64,000 bases of DNA from Nitrincola lacisaponensis (GTDB lineage Bacteria; Pseudomonadota; Gammaproteobacteria; Pseudomonadales; Balneatricaceae), in the NCBI RefSeq assembly GCF_000691225.1, contig NZ_JMSZ01000016.1, positions 248,001 to 312,000 on the forward strand, in the 5' to 3' direction. Shown piece after piece: positions 27,468-36,657 of the stretch (its first letter is position 1; the number at the start of each line of letters is the position of its first letter). The notes beneath the pieces are model-generated. The model saw only the letters and a list, made by a program, of their open reading frames with translations, made no database searches and was not told the origin of the DNA. A program made the translations under genes and the position numbers.

Positions 27468-30002
27468 ATGCAGCTGTCTGATAAATCCCGAACGCTTCCC
27501 CGCCTGCATCTGGCCGGGACGCTGCTGCTGGTCACCTTGCTGACACTGTTTCTTTCGGGCTTTTTTACCTGGCAAAAAATCCATGAGCACAATGCTTCAA
27601 TACAGCGGATTGAATCTTCAGCCCTGCAGCAATTGCAGCAGCGTTTGCGCCGTGAAATGCTCGCCATCCGTGCAGATATTGATTATACCCAGACACAGAC
27701 AGAAGTAGAGCTGCGTTTGCGGCTCACGGAAATGGTTGATCTGGCCTGGACCCTGGCGACATCCCTGTATCAGCAACAGCGTTACACGCTGAATGAAGCT
27801 GACCTGCGGCGTACTATCATTGAAGGCTTGCGGCCTCTGCGCTTTTTTGAAGGCAGGGGCTATTACTTCATTGATGAAATGAATGGCCGTTTCATTCTTT
27901 TGCCGACAGCTCCCGAGTTTGAAGGGCAATTATTACCCGATAATCAGGACGATACTGGCCATTATATTATGCAGGGCTTGATCGAGGCTGCACGGTTACC
28001 CGTGGGTGAGGGGTTTTCGGCCTATCGCTGGTATCGCCCGGATGATGCTGAACGTATGGCTGACAAGCTCGCCTATGTACGTTATTTCGAGCCCTTTGAC
28101 TGGTTAATTGGTGCGGGTGATTACACCTATGAGTGGGAAAAAGATCTGCAACAGCAACTGCTGACACAGATCCGTAACCGGCGTATTGGTGAAACAGGTT
28201 ATACCGCGGTCATTAATACAGAGGGACAGGTACTGCTGTCACTGGACAGTCAGCATCTGGAACAGCAGCCGATACAGTCCCAGTCGGAGCTGGAGCAGGC
28301 TGCGATAGTGCAGATGCTTGAGACGGCTGCAGAGGGTGGTGGTTTTATTCGTTATCCCTGGCCGAACCCGGTAACAGGAGAACATTCCTGGAAAACAGCC
28401 TTGGTGGAACCTGCCGGTCATTGGAACTGGATACTGATCTCGACCATTTTTGAAGATGAAGTAAGAGATCTTTTAAAGGATGAAGTACAGGCATTCGAAG
28501 CCAGTGCGTCACACAACTGGCATACTTACCTGACCGCCATTGTCATATCATTGTTGCTCGCATTGATGGCGTCGTTGCTGTTTTCCCGTTGGTCTTCCGG
28601 GCTGTTTCGTGCCTATCATGCGGAACTGAGTGCGCAACGGGAAGCGTTGAAACGTAAAGCAGACGAGCTGGCATTAAGTGAGAGTAATATCCGTCATCTG
28701 GCGTTTCACGATGCTCTGACCGGCTTGGCTAATCGTCGCTTGCTGATTGATCGTTTACAGCAACAGTTGCGCCAGAATCAGCGCAATGCAGATTTCGGTG
28801 CGCTGTTATTTATTGACCTGGATAACTTCAAAACCCTGAATGATACTCTGGGACATGACAAGGGGGACGAACTGTTACGCCAGGTGGCGCATCGCATCAG
28901 TTTTTGTGTGCGTGAAGAAGACACAGTGGCACGTTTTGGCGGGGATGAGTTTGTCGTCATGCTGGGCTGCTTGAGTCGTGATGAAGCTGATGCAGCGGCC
29001 CGAGCTCGTATTGTTGCTGAGAAAATTCTCACAACACTGCGTCAGGAATATCAGTTTGATGGTCAACATTATTTCAGCACTCCCAGTATCGGTATTACCC
29101 TGATTCATGGCAATGCGATTGCAGATGAATTGCTGAAACAGGCTGATCTGGCAATGTACAAAGCCAAGGATGCCGGGCGTAACTGCCTGTATTTTTTTGA
29201 TCCGGCAATGCAGCAGGCGCTGTCGGCACGTGCCCAGATGGAATCCGAGTTACGTGTAGCCCTGCAGCAGGAGCAATTACTGCTGTACTATCAACCGCAA
29301 GTCGATGCAGCTGGAGTGTTGACCGGCGCAGAAGCACTGGTGCGCTGGCAGCATCCTCAGCGTGGTTTGGTGGCACCTGCTGAGTTTATTCCGGTTGCTG
29401 AAGCATCCGGACTGATTTTGCCTCTGGGGAGCTGGGTATTGCAGCAGGCCTGTAAACAGCTGTCTGTTTGGGCGAAAACACCAGGTTTGTCGGATTTGAG
29501 TATCTCGGTGAATATCAGTGCGCATCAGTTCAAGCAGCCTGGCTTTGCTGATGAAGTACTGGCGTTAGTGAAGCACTTCCAATTAGTACCTCAGCGCCTT
29601 AAGCTGGAATTGACAGAAAGCCTGTTGATCGATGATATGGCATTTTCTATCGAGCGCATGCGCTTTCTGAAACAGCAGGGTGTTGGTTTTGCCCTGGATG
29701 ATTTCGGAACAGGCTATTCATCGCTGGCCTATATTAAACAGTTGCCGCTCGATCAATTGAAGATTGACCGCTGCTTCATTGACGGCTTGCCGGAAGATCC
29801 CAATGATGCAGCGATTACCCGTATTATTATCAGTCTGGCTAATGAGCTGAACCTGTGGGTTGTTGCTGAAGGGGTTGAAACCGAAGCCCAGCGTGATTTC
29901 CTTCAGGCAATACAGTGCCCCGGCTATCAAGGGTACTGGTTCGGACGCCCCGTACCTGCTGCTGAGTTCAGGCAGCAGGCACTGAACCGAAAACAGGAGT
30001 GA
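27468..30002 (+). CDS. Cache-domain bifunctional diguanylate cyclase/phosphodiesterase
   Basis: An 844-residue membrane c-di-GMP enzyme. It has a TM helix (about 15-36), a periplasmic double-Cache sensor (about 40-350, with FFEGRGYYFIDEMNGRFILLP and IGETGYTAVINTEGQVLL), a second TM (about 352-373), a GGDEF domain and an EAL domain. GGDEF at 491-495 is intact and preceded by an REED (RxxD) inhibition site five residues before it. EAL at 622-624 is intact, with the catalytic residues in VNISAHQF, KLELTES, DDFGTGYSS, LKIDRCFID and VAEGVET. Both activities are thus possible. The Cache ligand is unknown. It precedes nudF by two bases, possibly as an operon. Confidence 0.93.
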   Translation: MQLSDKSRTLPRLHLAGTLLLVTLLTLFLSGFFTWQKIHEHNASIQRIESSALQQLQQRLRREMLAIRADIDYTQTQTEVELRLRLTEMVDLAWTLATSLYQQQRYTLNEADLRRTIIEGLRPLRFFEGRGYYFIDEMNGRFILLPTAPEFEGQLLPDNQDDTGHYIMQGLIEAARLPVGEGFSAYRWYRPDDAERMADKLAYVRYFEPFDWLIGAGDYTYEWEKDLQQQLLTQIRNRRIGETGYTAVINTEGQVLLSLDSQHLEQQPIQSQSELEQAAIVQMLETAAEGGGFIRYPWPNPVTGEHSWKTALVEPAGHWNWILISTIFEDEVRDLLKDEVQAFEASASHNWHTYLTAIVISLLLALMASLLFSRWSSGLFRAYHAELSAQREALKRKADELALSESNIRHLAFHDALTGLANRRLLIDRLQQQLRQNQRNADFGALLFIDLDNFKTLNDTLGHDKGDELLRQVAHRISFCVREEDTVARFGGDEFVVMLGCLSRDEADAAARARIVAEKILTTLRQEYQFDGQHYFSTPSIGITLIHGNAIADELLKQADLAMYKAKDAGRNCLYFFDPAMQQALSARAQMESELRVALQQEQLLLYYQPQVDAAGVLTGAEALVRWQHPQRGLVAPAEFIPVAEASGLILPLGSWVLQQACKQLSVWAKTPGLSDLSISVNISAHQFKQPGFADEVLALVKHFQLVPQRLKLELTESLLIDDMAFSIERMRFLKQQGVGFALDDFGTGYSSLAYIKQLPLDQLKIDRCFIDGLPEDPNDAAITRIIISLANELNLWVVAEGVETEAQRDFLQAIQCPGYQGYWFGRPVPAAEFRQQALNRKQE

Positions 30003-30004
30003 AT

Positions 30005-30649
30005 ATGAGTCTCTGGAAACCCACTTTCTCTGCAGCTGACGTACTGGTTGAAGAAGACCGCTGTGTTTTTCAGGGATTCTTCCGGATGCATGAACTGCGT
30101 ATCCGGCATGCCCGCTTTCAAGGGGGAGATCTGACTGTCACTCGGGAAATGTTTCGTCGTGGTGATGCGGTAGCGGTGTTGTTGTTTGATCCACGCCGGG
30201 AAGCTTTAGTGTTGATTGAGCAGTTCCGTCCTGGTGCATTGGCAGCGCCGGGAGGTCCCTGGTTGCTGGAACTGGTTGCCGGTATGATTGAGCCCGATGA
30301 AACTCCGGAAGGGGTAGCCGAGCGGGAAACACTGGAAGAAGCAGGACTCCATGTCACAGGCTTGCAGCCGATACTGGGTTATCTGCCCAGTCCTGGAGGG
30401 ATGGATGAGTGGATACATCTGCTGTATGGTTTCGTTGATGCATCGAATGCCGAAGGCTTACAGGGTTTGGTTGATGAAGGCGAGGATATACGCGTCCACT
30501 GCTTGCCGGTTGCTGATGTATTTGAGCTGTTGCGCAAAGGGCAGCTGAATAACGCGGCCATTGTAATTGCGGTACAGTGGTTACAGCTTAACTATACAGC
30601 GATACACCAGCAGGGGTTCCAATTAGTGCAGCATGAAGATGAAACGTAA
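30005..30649 (+). CDS. nudF: ADP-ribose pyrophosphatase, Nudix family
   Basis: NudF hydrolyses ADP-ribose to AMP and ribose 5-phosphate. The 214-residue protein carries the complete Nudix box GMIEPDETPEGVAERETLEE followed by AGL. The PSPGGMDEWIHLLYG segment downstream is typical of ADP-ribose hydrolases. ATG 30005 after ACAGGAGTGA is chosen over a GTG two codons earlier. It begins the nudF-yqiB-cpdA-yqiA-parE cluster conserved in E. coli, and overlaps yqiB by 17 bases. Confidence 0.93.
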   Translation: MSLWKPTFSAADVLVEEDRCVFQGFFRMHELRIRHARFQGGDLTVTREMFRRGDAVAVLLFDPRREALVLIEQFRPGALAAPGGPWLLELVAGMIEPDETPEGVAERETLEEAGLHVTGLQPILGYLPSPGGMDEWIHLLYGFVDASNAEGLQGLVDEGEDIRVHCLPVADVFELLRKGQLNNAAIVIAVQWLQLNYTAIHQQGFQLVQHEDET

Positions 30650-31082
30650 ATATATACCCGATCTGACCCGTCAGATGGCAATTTGTCAAAGCAACTATGC
30701 CCGCATTCTGCGGCTGTTACCGCAGCTGCAGCTGGGAGCAAGGTGTGACTTTGATCTCTGCCATGATGCACGGGATGTACAGATTACCCTGTTGGTTGAA
30801 GAGGCGTTCCGCTATACAAGTACGCTGGTGATGCGGCAGACACAAACGGCTGGCTCTCCCTGGCTGGAGGTGCCTGAGCTGGTGGTTCGGCTGTATCATG
30901 ATGCGCGTATGGCTGAGGTCATTTGTACCCGCCGTCGTCGCCAGTTCAGTGGTGTATATCCCTATCCGAATGCCGAGATGCATCAACCGGATGAGAAATT
31001 TCAGCTAAATCAGTATTTGGCAGAATGGCTGAACCAGTGTCTCAGTTATGGTTGCGCGCGTGATCCGGTCGCTCTGACATGA
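30633..31082 (+). CDS. yqiB: DUF1249 family protein YqiB
   Basis: A 149-residue cytoplasmic protein of the DUF1249 family, with the typical KYIPDLTRQMAICQSNYARI start. The C-terminal FSGVYPYPNAEMHQPDEKFQ followed by LNQYLAEWL is also typical. The function is unknown. It overlaps nudF and cpdA (ATGA), so the genes are translationally linked. The position between nudF and cpdA is the same as in E. coli. Confidence 0.9.
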   Translation: MKMKRKYIPDLTRQMAICQSNYARILRLLPQLQLGARCDFDLCHDARDVQITLLVEEAFRYTSTLVMRQTQTAGSPWLEVPELVVRLYHDARMAEVICTRRRRQFSGVYPYPNAEMHQPDEKFQLNQYLAEWLNQCLSYGCARDPVALT

Positions 31083-31876
31083 CACCGGTGACACTTCTGC
31101 AGCTCAGTGATTGTCATTTGACCCCCCAGGCCGGTCAGTTGTTTCGAGGTGTTGATCCGCGCCAGACGCTGGCGCAGGTGATCCGTCATGTGCAGCAGTC
31201 AGGTCATCAGTTTGATCATCTGCTGCTCAGTGGTGATCTGGTACATCACGGCGATGCCGGTGTCTATCAGGAATTATTGCAGCAACTGGCCGTACTCGAA
31301 CTGCCGACCACCTGGCTGGCGGGTAATCATGATGATCTGCAGGTCATGCAGCAGGCGGCAGATCTTGATCGCTTCAGTGTATCTCTGGGGCCCTGGCAAT
31401 TACTGTGTCTGGATTCCAATCATGCGCCAGATGGACGTGGTTCAGGAGCGATTGCGTCTCATACACTGGAACGCCTGAGCCGACAGTTAGCGGCTGACAG
31501 GCGTTTCACCCTGCTGGCGTTGCATCACAATCCACTTGCCAGTGGTACTGAGTGGCAGGATCAGATCATGCTCAGTAATGCATCTGAGCTCTGGCAGTGT
31601 CTTGCTCAGGCTCCTCACTGCAAAGCCATAATTTGCGGGCATCTGCATCAGCCACTGCACTGGCAGCACCAGGGTGTTTCCGTCTGGTCCGCGCCATCGA
31701 CTGCCGTACAGTTCTGCCCTGGTAGCGCCCAGGTTGAGGTGGCTCAGCAGCCACCTGAGTCCTGGCCAGGCTATCGATGGTATCAACTCTGGCCGGATGG
31801 TCGTATCGATGCACATTTCGAGTCTGTGCCACTGCGCACTGCTGATCAGGGGGAGCCATGCCCAAACCGCTGCTGA
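31079..31876 (+). CDS. cpdA: 3',5'-cyclic-AMP phosphodiesterase CpdA
   Basis: CpdA hydrolyses cAMP and so tunes CRP activity. The 265-residue calcineurin-type metallophosphoesterase shows the metal-binding series LSDCHLT, LSGDLVHHG, GNHDD, ALHHNP and CGHLHQPLHW. The family's usual D-x-H, GD, GNHD and GH-x-H pattern is complete. It overlaps yqiB by four bases and yqiA by nineteen. Confidence 0.93.
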   Translation: MTPVTLLQLSDCHLTPQAGQLFRGVDPRQTLAQVIRHVQQSGHQFDHLLLSGDLVHHGDAGVYQELLQQLAVLELPTTWLAGNHDDLQVMQQAADLDRFSVSLGPWQLLCLDSNHAPDGRGSGAIASHTLERLSRQLAADRRFTLLALHHNPLASGTEWQDQIMLSNASELWQCLAQAPHCKAIICGHLHQPLHWQHQGVSVWSAPSTAVQFCPGSAQVEVAQQPPESWPGYRWYQLWPDGRIDAHFESVPLRTADQGEPCPNRC

Positions 31877-32487
31877 TCTATATTCATGGCTTTAACAGCT
31901 CACCTGACTCCTGGAAGGCACAGGTGTTGCGCAACCTGCTGGCCGGGGCCGATGCACCGGCAGATCTTTTGGTGCCTCGCTTGTCTCATTGGCCCGCGGA
32001 AGCCGTACGGCAGTTGCAGTTGTTGATTGAAGCCGCTTCTGAGCGTCGAATTACACTGATTGGCAGTTCACTGGGTGGTTTCTATGCTACCTGGTTGTGC
32101 CAGCAGTTCCCGGCATTGCGCGCTGTGCTGGTCAATCCGGCGGTGTATCCGGATCGCTTACTGGCCGACTGGCTGGGTGAAAATGAAAATATCTATACTC
32201 ATGAACGTTACTGCCTGACACGTGAACATCTGCGCCAGTTGCAAGCGCTGCAAGTGGAGACCCCTGCACGACCTGAGCAGTTATTGCTGCTGGTCCAGAC
32301 TGCCGATGAAACACTCGACTATCGCGAAGCGGTGGAAAAATATGCGCAATCGGTGCAGTATGTGCAACCAGGTGGCAGTCACGGTTTTGACGCGTTTGAT
32401 CGACTGATTCCGGCCATTCTGGCATTTGCTGAAGGCCGTGTAGAACTGCCCGAATGTACCCCTTTACCCGAAGCTGTCCGTAACTGA
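31858..32487 (+). CDS. yqiA: Alpha/beta-hydrolase YqiA (esterase)
   Basis: A 209-residue alpha/beta-hydrolase of the UPF0227/YqiA family with esterase activity in E. coli. It shows the oxyanion-side IYIHGFNSSPDSWKA and the nucleophile S71 in GSSLGG. The catalytic His lies in GGSHGFDAFDRL. It overlaps the cpdA end and precedes parE by 12 bases. The physiological substrate is unknown. Confidence 0.9.
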   Translation: MPKPLLIYIHGFNSSPDSWKAQVLRNLLAGADAPADLLVPRLSHWPAEAVRQLQLLIEAASERRITLIGSSLGGFYATWLCQQFPALRAVLVNPAVYPDRLLADWLGENENIYTHERYCLTREHLRQLQALQVETPARPEQLLLLVQTADETLDYREAVEKYAQSVQYVQPGGSHGFDAFDRLIPAILAFAEGRVELPECTPLPEAVRN

Positions 32488-34392
<1,905 letters not shown>

Positions 34393-34461
34393 AGGGCTGT
34401 TCAGCTCAGGCTCAGTCGGGTCGTGCTTTGATAGTCAGTCCGATTATCTGAGGAAACTGAT

Positions 34462-34926
34462 ATGCGACGGGTGCTAAGTGCGATACTGCTGTGTGGTTTA
34501 CTGATCGGCTTGAGTGGCTGTGCCAGCCTGTCCGGCAGCTATGAAAAGCCACAGGTGAATGTGACTTCTTTCAATCTGGCGCCGAATACTCAGGGTATGG
34601 CACCGCGCTTTGATATCGGCATACAGATTATTAACCCCAACCGGGTATCGCTACCGTTTCGGGGCATGACCTATGCGGTCGAGATAGAAGGCTACCGGAT
34701 TCTGAGCGGTGCCACACCGGATATTCCCACTGTACCTGCCTATGGACAAGCAGATTTTGTGATTCAGGCCAGTCCGGATCTGTTGGGCAGTGCACGTTTG
34801 CTGGGAGACCTGCTGAGCCGTCAGCGCAACAGTCTTGCTTATAATTTCAGCGCCCGGCTGGATGCCGGACGCCTGATACCGATGATCAATATTGAGGAAG
34901 CCGGGCAGTTGCAGCTGACGCCTTGA
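34462..34926 (+). CDS. LEA type 2 (WHy-domain) lipoprotein
   Basis: A 154-residue lipoprotein with a signal peptide and lipobox LSGC (C20). It is followed by a single WHy/LEA-14-like domain: VTSFNLAPNTQGMAPRFDIG, IQIINPNRVSLPFRGMTYAV. This domain is linked to desiccation and osmotic stress in other organisms; the role in bacteria is poorly known. TGAGGAAAC precedes the ATG. It converges on an entericidin gene, with stops adjacent. Confidence 0.85.
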   Translation: MRRVLSAILLCGLLIGLSGCASLSGSYEKPQVNVTSFNLAPNTQGMAPRFDIGIQIINPNRVSLPFRGMTYAVEIEGYRILSGATPDIPTVPAYGQADFVIQASPDLLGSARLLGDLLSRQRNSLAYNFSARLDAGRLIPMINIEEAGQLQLTP

Positions 34927-35073
34927 TCAGCTGCTGCGTCCAACCCGCTCAATCTTTTCACCACCGCGCTGGATATCCTTGCCCAGCCCTTCAACCGTGT
35001 TGCAACCGGTCAATGTCAGACTACCCAGCAGCAGTGCTACTGTCAGCAGCATCAGGTAAGTTTTTCGGATCAT
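34927..35073 (-). CDS. Entericidin A/B family small lipoprotein
   Basis: A 48-residue lipoprotein encoded on the minus strand in what otherwise appears as an empty gap. It starts MIRKTYLMLLTVALLLGSLT, with lipobox LTGC (C24). The mature part, NTVEGLGKDIQRGGEKIERV, is the diagnostic entericidin sequence. ACAGGAAA lies eight bases before the ATG. Entericidins are small envelope lipoproteins implicated in stress and stationary-phase lysis in E. coli; the function here is not known. No partner entericidin gene was seen nearby. Confidence 0.9.
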   Translation of the reverse strand: MIRKTYLMLLTVALLLGSLTLTGCNTVEGLGKDIQRGGEKIERVGRSS

Positions 35074-35190
35074 GACACGTTTCCTGTAGGTTGTATTGAA
35101 TCCAACTCTCTGAATTTAACCCGCTGAATATTATCATGCTTGTGGATAAATCAGGTAAGGTTAGATGACACGCGGGTTAAGGAGAGTGGC

Positions 35191-36027
35191 ATGCAGGCAA
35201 AAACACTGTTGATGGTTGGATTGGGCGATCTGGGTGGTCGAATTGCACAGTTGGGGGTGCAACAGGGTCTGCAGGTCTTCGGTATGCGGCGTGGATCGGA
35301 GGCACCTTCCGGTGTGTATCTGTTACAACAGGATGCGTCTCAGTCATGGCAGGAGCTTCCGTGTGTGCCTGATGATGTAGTGCTGTGCCTGTCCCCTGAC
35401 CGCTCAGACAGTCAGGCGTATCGACAGGCCTACCTGGACGTAGCTAGGCAGGCTGCAGCCACCCTTAAACGTGTGGCCCCGGATGCACATGTCTGGCTGA
35501 TCTCTTCGACCGGTGTGTATGGTCAGTCGCAGGGGGAATGGGTGGATGAACAGGCTGAACGCCAGCCTCAGCGAGAGACTGCCAGAGTGTTGGTTGAGGC
35601 TGAAGACTTCTGGCTGCAACAGTCTCAGCCCGTTACGCTGCTGCGCCCTTCCGGTTTGTATGGTCCGGGGCGTTATTTTCTGCTGCGTCAGGCGCAACAA
35701 GGGCTCTTGCCACCAGCAACACCGCCACTCTATACCAATCGTATCCATATTGAGGATGCCGCAGGTGCCGTCATGCATCTGATCAGCTGCCGTCACCGGG
35801 GACAGGCAGTCGCCTCTGCCTACAATCTGACCGATACCTGCCCGGCGAGTCTGCATGAGGTGTTGCAGTGGCTGCAGCAGCAACTCGGGGTCCAGGTTCA
35901 GACAACCACAATGATGCAGCGTGAGAGTAAGCGGGTGTCTCACCAGCGCCTGAAAGACAGTGGCTTTGTCTGGCGCTATCCAGACTATCAGGCGGGTTAT
36001 GCTGATCTCTTGAAATCCTTGCGCTGA
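35191..36027 (+). CDS. YeeZ-like NAD(P)-binding epimerase/SDR protein
   Basis: A 278-residue extended SDR-type protein with an N-terminal dinucleotide loop (LLMVGLGDLGGRIAQLG). A central SSTGVYGQSQGEWVDE segment, a LLRPSGLYGPGRYFL segment and a C-terminal substrate-binding part follow. The pattern is that of the YeeZ branch. The typical YxxxK catalytic pair is not obvious, so catalytic ability is uncertain. The start ATG 35191 follows AAGGAGA; an in-frame ATG at 35140 is rejected for lack of a ribosome-binding site. The substrate is unknown. Confidence 0.82.
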   Translation: MQAKTLLMVGLGDLGGRIAQLGVQQGLQVFGMRRGSEAPSGVYLLQQDASQSWQELPCVPDDVVLCLSPDRSDSQAYRQAYLDVARQAAATLKRVAPDAHVWLISSTGVYGQSQGEWVDEQAERQPQRETARVLVEAEDFWLQQSQPVTLLRPSGLYGPGRYFLLRQAQQGLLPPATPPLYTNRIHIEDAAGAVMHLISCRHRGQAVASAYNLTDTCPASLHEVLQWLQQQLGVQVQTTTMMQRESKRVSHQRLKDSGFVWRYPDYQAGYADLLKSLR

Positions 36028-36066
36028 ATAGTCTGTACGACCAAGGATAGATTGCTCACAGAGCTT

Positions 36067-36111
36067 AAACTCCTTAATATGAATATATTCTAATTTAGTG
36101 TTAAGGAGTTT
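36067..36111. promoter_or_regulatory. Palindromic region overlapping the rhodanese ribosome-binding site
   Basis: The perfect 11-base arms aaactccttaa (36067-36077) and ttaaggagttt (36101-36111) enclose 23 bases, and the second arm contains the AAGGAG site of the next gene. In the middle lies a second perfect palindrome, gaatatattc (36081-36090). A weak promoter, TTGCTC (36052-36057) and TAATAT (36075-36080) with spacer 17, overlaps the first arm. The arrangement fits either an operator or a translation-blocking hairpin. Confidence 0.5.
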
Positions 36112-36114
36112 TGC

Positions 36115-36657
36115 ATGCGTCGGCTTCTCTTAGTTAGCCTGTTATCCTGCCTGTTCTCTGTGCCTGTATGGGCTATGGGGCTTTCACCTGAAGAAACCTA
36201 TGTGTTGAAACAGGAGAAAGGAGATCAGGTTCTGTTTATCGATGTTCGCGATCCTGTTGAAGTGATGTTCATTGGTTCAACTGATGTCGTTGATGCCAAT
36301 ATTCCCTTCATGCAAGTGGACCGTTATGACTGGGATGCTGAAAATAACCGCTTCCGTATGTCCATCAATCCTGACTTTGCGGCTGAAGTAGAAGCCTTGC
36401 TGGTTGCGCGCGGTCTGGATAAAACGGCCCAGGTGATCACGATGTGCCGCTCAGGCAGTGAACGTGGTGAACCCAGCGCACGTTACCTTCAGCAACAGGG
36501 GTTCACTCAGGCAGAGTTCGTGATCAACGGGTTTCAGGGCGACTCAGCTAAAGAAGGCACACATGCCGGAATGCGGGTGGTGAATGGCTGGCAGAATGCC
36601 GGGCTGCCCTGGAGCAGCCGTATGAATGCCGAGAAAATTTATCGTAGTCAACGTTAA
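36115..36657 (+). CDS. Periplasmic rhodanese-like sulfurtransferase
   Basis: A 180-residue secreted single-domain rhodanese. The signal peptide runs to about residue 20 (PVWA). The fold starts with VLFIDVRDPVEVMFIG. The active-site loop is MCRSGSERGEPS with catalytic C111. A GFQGDSAKEG segment and the ending VNGWQNAGLPWS follow. It is likely to handle persulfide, thiosulfate or similar sulfane sulfur in the periplasm (family inference). Its start is preceded by a striking palindromic region that includes its ribosome-binding site. The stop overlaps the convergent DUF2339 gene by four bases. Confidence 0.85.
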   Translation: MRRLLLVSLLSCLFSVPVWAMGLSPEETYVLKQEKGDQVLFIDVRDPVEVMFIGSTDVVDANIPFMQVDRYDWDAENNRFRMSINPDFAAEVEALLVARGLDKTAQVITMCRSGSERGEPSARYLQQQGFTQAEFVINGFQGDSAKEGTHAGMRVVNGWQNAGLPWSSRMNAEKIYRSQR

